Positions 62,188 to 64,000 of a stretch of DNA of 64,000 nucleotides are shown piece after piece. The stretch lies in contig NZ_AOJD01000077.1 of assembly GCF_000337415.1 (NCBI RefSeq), positions 1-64,000 of the forward strand, read 5' to 3'. Numbering within the stretch: position 1 is the stretch's first letter; each line of letters starts with the position of its first letter. A program made the position numbers and the translations under genes. The DNA is from Halorubrum tebenquichense DSM 14210 (GTDB lineage: Archaea > Halobacteriota > Halobacteria > Halobacteriales > Haloferacaceae). The notes beneath the pieces were generated by a model. The model ran no database searches, was not told the DNA's origin, and saw only the letters and a list, made by a program, of their open reading frames with translations.

Positions 62188-63903
62188 TCACCGCCGACTC
62201 CCGCCACGTCCGACGCCCGCGTATTCGACCCCCGTCAGATCGGCGACGTCGCGCTTCCACGTCGTCAGGTCGCGGCGTTCGAAGCCGGCGAGGTCGTCGT
62301 GGCCGCACGCCCGGGCCATCACCTTCATGAGCTTGACCGTGGCGGCGAAGTAGTTCGCGAGCCCCTCCGCGGCAGAGTCGATCACGAGTCGACTTCGGAG
62401 GTCCTCCCGCTGGCTCGCGATCCCGACCGGGCAGTTGTTCGAGTCGCACGCACGCATCCCGAGACAGCCGATCGCCTGCATCGCGGCGTTCGCGACCGCG
62501 ACGCCGTCCGCGCCGAGCGCGAGCGCCTTGATGAAGTCCGACTCGGTCCGGAGTCCACCCGTCGCGATCAGCGTCACGTCGGTCGCGTCGCGGGCGTCGA
62601 GGTGCCTGCGGGCCCGCGGGATCGCCGCGATCGTCGGCACAGAGATGTTGTTCTTGAACACGTCCGGCGCCGCGCCCGTCCCGCCGCCGCGGCCGTCGAG
62701 GATGAGGTAGTCCGCGCCCGCCTCTAACGCGAAGTCGATGTCGTCCTCAACGTGTTGAGCGGAGAGCTTGAACCCGACCGGGATGCCGCCGCCGACCTCG
62801 CGGACGCGGTCCGCCATCGCCGCGAAGTCCGCGGGCGTCTCTAAGTCGTCGAACCGCGAGGGGCTGACGGCGTCGGTACCCGGTTCGAGATCGCGCACCT
62901 CGGCGATCTTCCCTTGGACCTTCTCGCCCGGCAGGTGGCCGCCGGTCCCCGTCTTCGCGCCCTGGCCGGCCTTGAAGTGGAACGCCTGCACGTCGGCGAC
63001 CTTCTCGATGTCCCAGCCGAACTTCCCCGTGGCGTACTCGTAGAAGTACCGCGAGTTGACCGCCTGCTCCTCGGGAAGCATTCCCCCCTCGCCGGAGCAG
63101 ACCCCCGTCCCCGCGGCGTCCGCGCCCTTCGAGATAGCGACCTTCGCCTCCTCGCTGAGCGCGCCGAAGCTCATGTCGCTGACGAACACCGGGATCTCGA
63201 GTTCGAGCGGATTCTCCGCGTTCGGGCCGATCACCAGCCCGGAGTTGACGGGGTGGTCGTCGATCAGGGGTGTGCGGTCGAGCTGTGCGGTGAGGATCTG
63301 GAGGTCGTCCCAGCTCGGCAGCTCCGCCAGCGGGACGCCCATCGCGGAGACGCTCCCGTGCTCGCCGATCCCCTCGGGTCCCTCGCGGGCGAGCTTCTGG
63401 ATGTGGTGGGTGTACGGCTCGGTCTCCGCCTCCGGCTCCCCGTAGAACTCGGGGTCGACGGACCCACCGTCAACGTCATCCGCCGCCCCCCGCATCGCGC
63501 CGTCGACTGCCTCGCCGGCTTCGGGGTCGCCGTACGACTGTGGGTTCTCCTCGGCCCACGCCGCCACTTCGTCGGCGTCGACGTAGACGGCGTCCTCGCT
63601 CTCGTCGACCCACGCCGTGAACGTCGCCAACACCTCCGAGTTGTCGTACTCGCTGACGCCCGTGTCGACCCGGTAGTCCCAGCCGTGAACGCCGCAGATG
63701 AGGTCGTCGCCCTCGACGTGGCCGTCTCCGAGGAGCACGCCGCGGTGGAGACACCGGCCGTACAGCACGGACACCTCGCCGTCGTACCGGACCACCACGA
63801 GGTCGACGCCCTCGACGCGCGCGTGGGCCGGATCGCGGTCGTCGAGGTCGCTCCAGGCGGCCACCCGGCTCGGGGACCCGACGTCGGCCGGCATCCCAGT
63901 CAT
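62188..63903 (-). CDS. Rieske-domain / glutamate synthase-like FMN protein fusion
   Basis: 571 aa. N-terminal Rieske [2Fe-2S] domain, C-x-H...C-x2-H as YGRCLHRGVLL and LICGVHGWDYR (about residues 48-75), then a glutamate-synthase alpha-type FMN barrel: VFVSDMSFGALSEEAK, GTGVCSGEGGMLPEE, QGAKTGTGGHLPGEKV, ADYLILDGRGGGTGAAP and the [3Fe-4S]-type Cys region CLGMRACDSNNCPVGI. Residues 110-170 link the domains. Transfers electrons to FMN for glutamate-forming chemistry, but no glutamine amidotransferase domain is present, so ammonia or another substrate is likely. ATG 63894 is an alternative start. Confidence 0.9.
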   Translation of the reverse strand: MTGMPADVGSPSRVAAWSDLDDRDPAHARVEGVDLVVVRYDGEVSVLYGRCLHRGVLLGDGHVEGDDLICGVHGWDYRVDTGVSEYDNSEVLATFTAWVDESEDAVYVDADEVAAWAEENPQSYGDPEAGEAVDGAMRGAADDVDGGSVDPEFYGEPEAETEPYTHHIQKLAREGPEGIGEHGSVSAMGVPLAELPSWDDLQILTAQLDRTPLIDDHPVNSGLVIGPNAENPLELEIPVFVSDMSFGALSEEAKVAISKGADAAGTGVCSGEGGMLPEEQAVNSRYFYEYATGKFGWDIEKVADVQAFHFKAGQGAKTGTGGHLPGEKVQGKIAEVRDLEPGTDAVSPSRFDDLETPADFAAMADRVREVGGGIPVGFKLSAQHVEDDIDFALEAGADYLILDGRGGGTGAAPDVFKNNISVPTIAAIPRARRHLDARDATDVTLIATGGLRTESDFIKALALGADGVAVANAAMQAIGCLGMRACDSNNCPVGIASQREDLRSRLVIDSAAEGLANYFAATVKLMKVMARACGHDDLAGFERRDLTTWKRDVADLTGVEYAGVGRGGSRR

Positions 63904-64000
63904 CGGCCGATCACCCGAGTCCGGATTCCCCGCGCAGCCGGCCGAATCCTCCCGCGATAGGACCGTCGTTCCTCAGTCCTTCCGTTCGTCGACGTACTCA
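63904..64000. other. Upstream edge of the window
   Basis: GC-rich sequence ahead of the Rieske-GltS start. Nothing recognised. Confidence 0.2.

Noticed and set aside
1-64000. CRISPR array
   Set aside because: No regularly spaced 25-40-nt repeats were seen; short tandem repeats exist only in pstS.
1-64000. Replication origin
   Set aside because: No orc1/cdc6 gene or ORB-like repeats were found.

Overview
The window is haloarchaeal (class Halobacteria). Nearly every protein is strongly acidic, exported proteins carry twin-arginine signals followed by a lipobox, many genes are leaderless with AT-rich boxes just upstream, and there are haloarchaeal hallmarks such as GfcR, KH-beta-CASP and Rieske-GltS proteins, tiny zinc-finger proteins and an archaeal initiator-type tRNA. 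I cannot fix the genus; Halorubrum or a relative is a guess from the look of the GC-rich right end.

Left part (about 0-25 kb), a phosphate-acquisition island. It holds a pstSCAB-phoU operon (minus strand, phoU cut short by an IS630-type element), an AbrB-PhoU regulator, polyphosphate kinase ppk1 broken by one in-frame TGA, a PPP-type phosphatase, a PAS histidine kinase, a secreted glycerophosphodiester phosphodiesterase followed by a complete Ugp-type ABC importer (binding protein, two permeases, ATPase), a transglutaminase-like secreted protein and a large exported choice-of-anchor-I protein. Together these would release phosphate or glycerol phosphate from organic esters outside the cell, import it, and store it as polyphosphate (the last step now doubtful). 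Small haloarchaeal proteins and IS remnants lie between them.

Middle part (about 25-50 kb), a mosaic of lower GC. It carries two LMW-PTP/ArsC proteins around Cys-rich small genes, then two DDE insertion sequences. Next comes a loose group of information-processing proteins: a KH-beta-CASP termination/cleavage factor (aCPSF1/FttA family), an archaeal RNase J, a TFS (TFIIS-like) protein without the usual acidic tip, and an atypical initiator-like tRNA(CAU). Mixed in are a RecA/KaiC-like protein without a P-loop, a macrodomain protein, and a sugar-acid catabolism group (6-phosphogluconate dehydrogenase, TIM-barrel isomerase, enolase-superfamily dehydratase, GfcR regulator) interrupted by a dead IS1595 element. 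A Rossmann-like, deoxyribosyltransferase-like protein sits divergent from a winged-helix regulator, next to a second, 5'-truncated copy of the large IS.

Right part (about 49.5-64 kb), a GC-rich, IS-free stretch that looks like stable chromosome. It holds glutaredoxin, mercuric-reductase-like flavoprotein and a divergent HxlR regulator, a PAS histidine kinase, a soluble chemoreceptor-like signalling protein, a GH15 glucoamylase, thioredoxin, a second disulfide-oxidoreductase flavoprotein, an M20 peptidase with a cupin protein, and a fused Rieske-glutamate synthase-like protein.

The main unusual points are several single-base nonsense lesions (ppk1, a DUF7260-like gene, a Cys-rich ars-region gene), the cluster of apparently extra RNA-processing factors with an aberrant tRNA, several unannotated tiny zinc proteins, and shared short motifs that may mark a phosphate regulon. 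No CRISPR array, replication origin or rRNA was seen.
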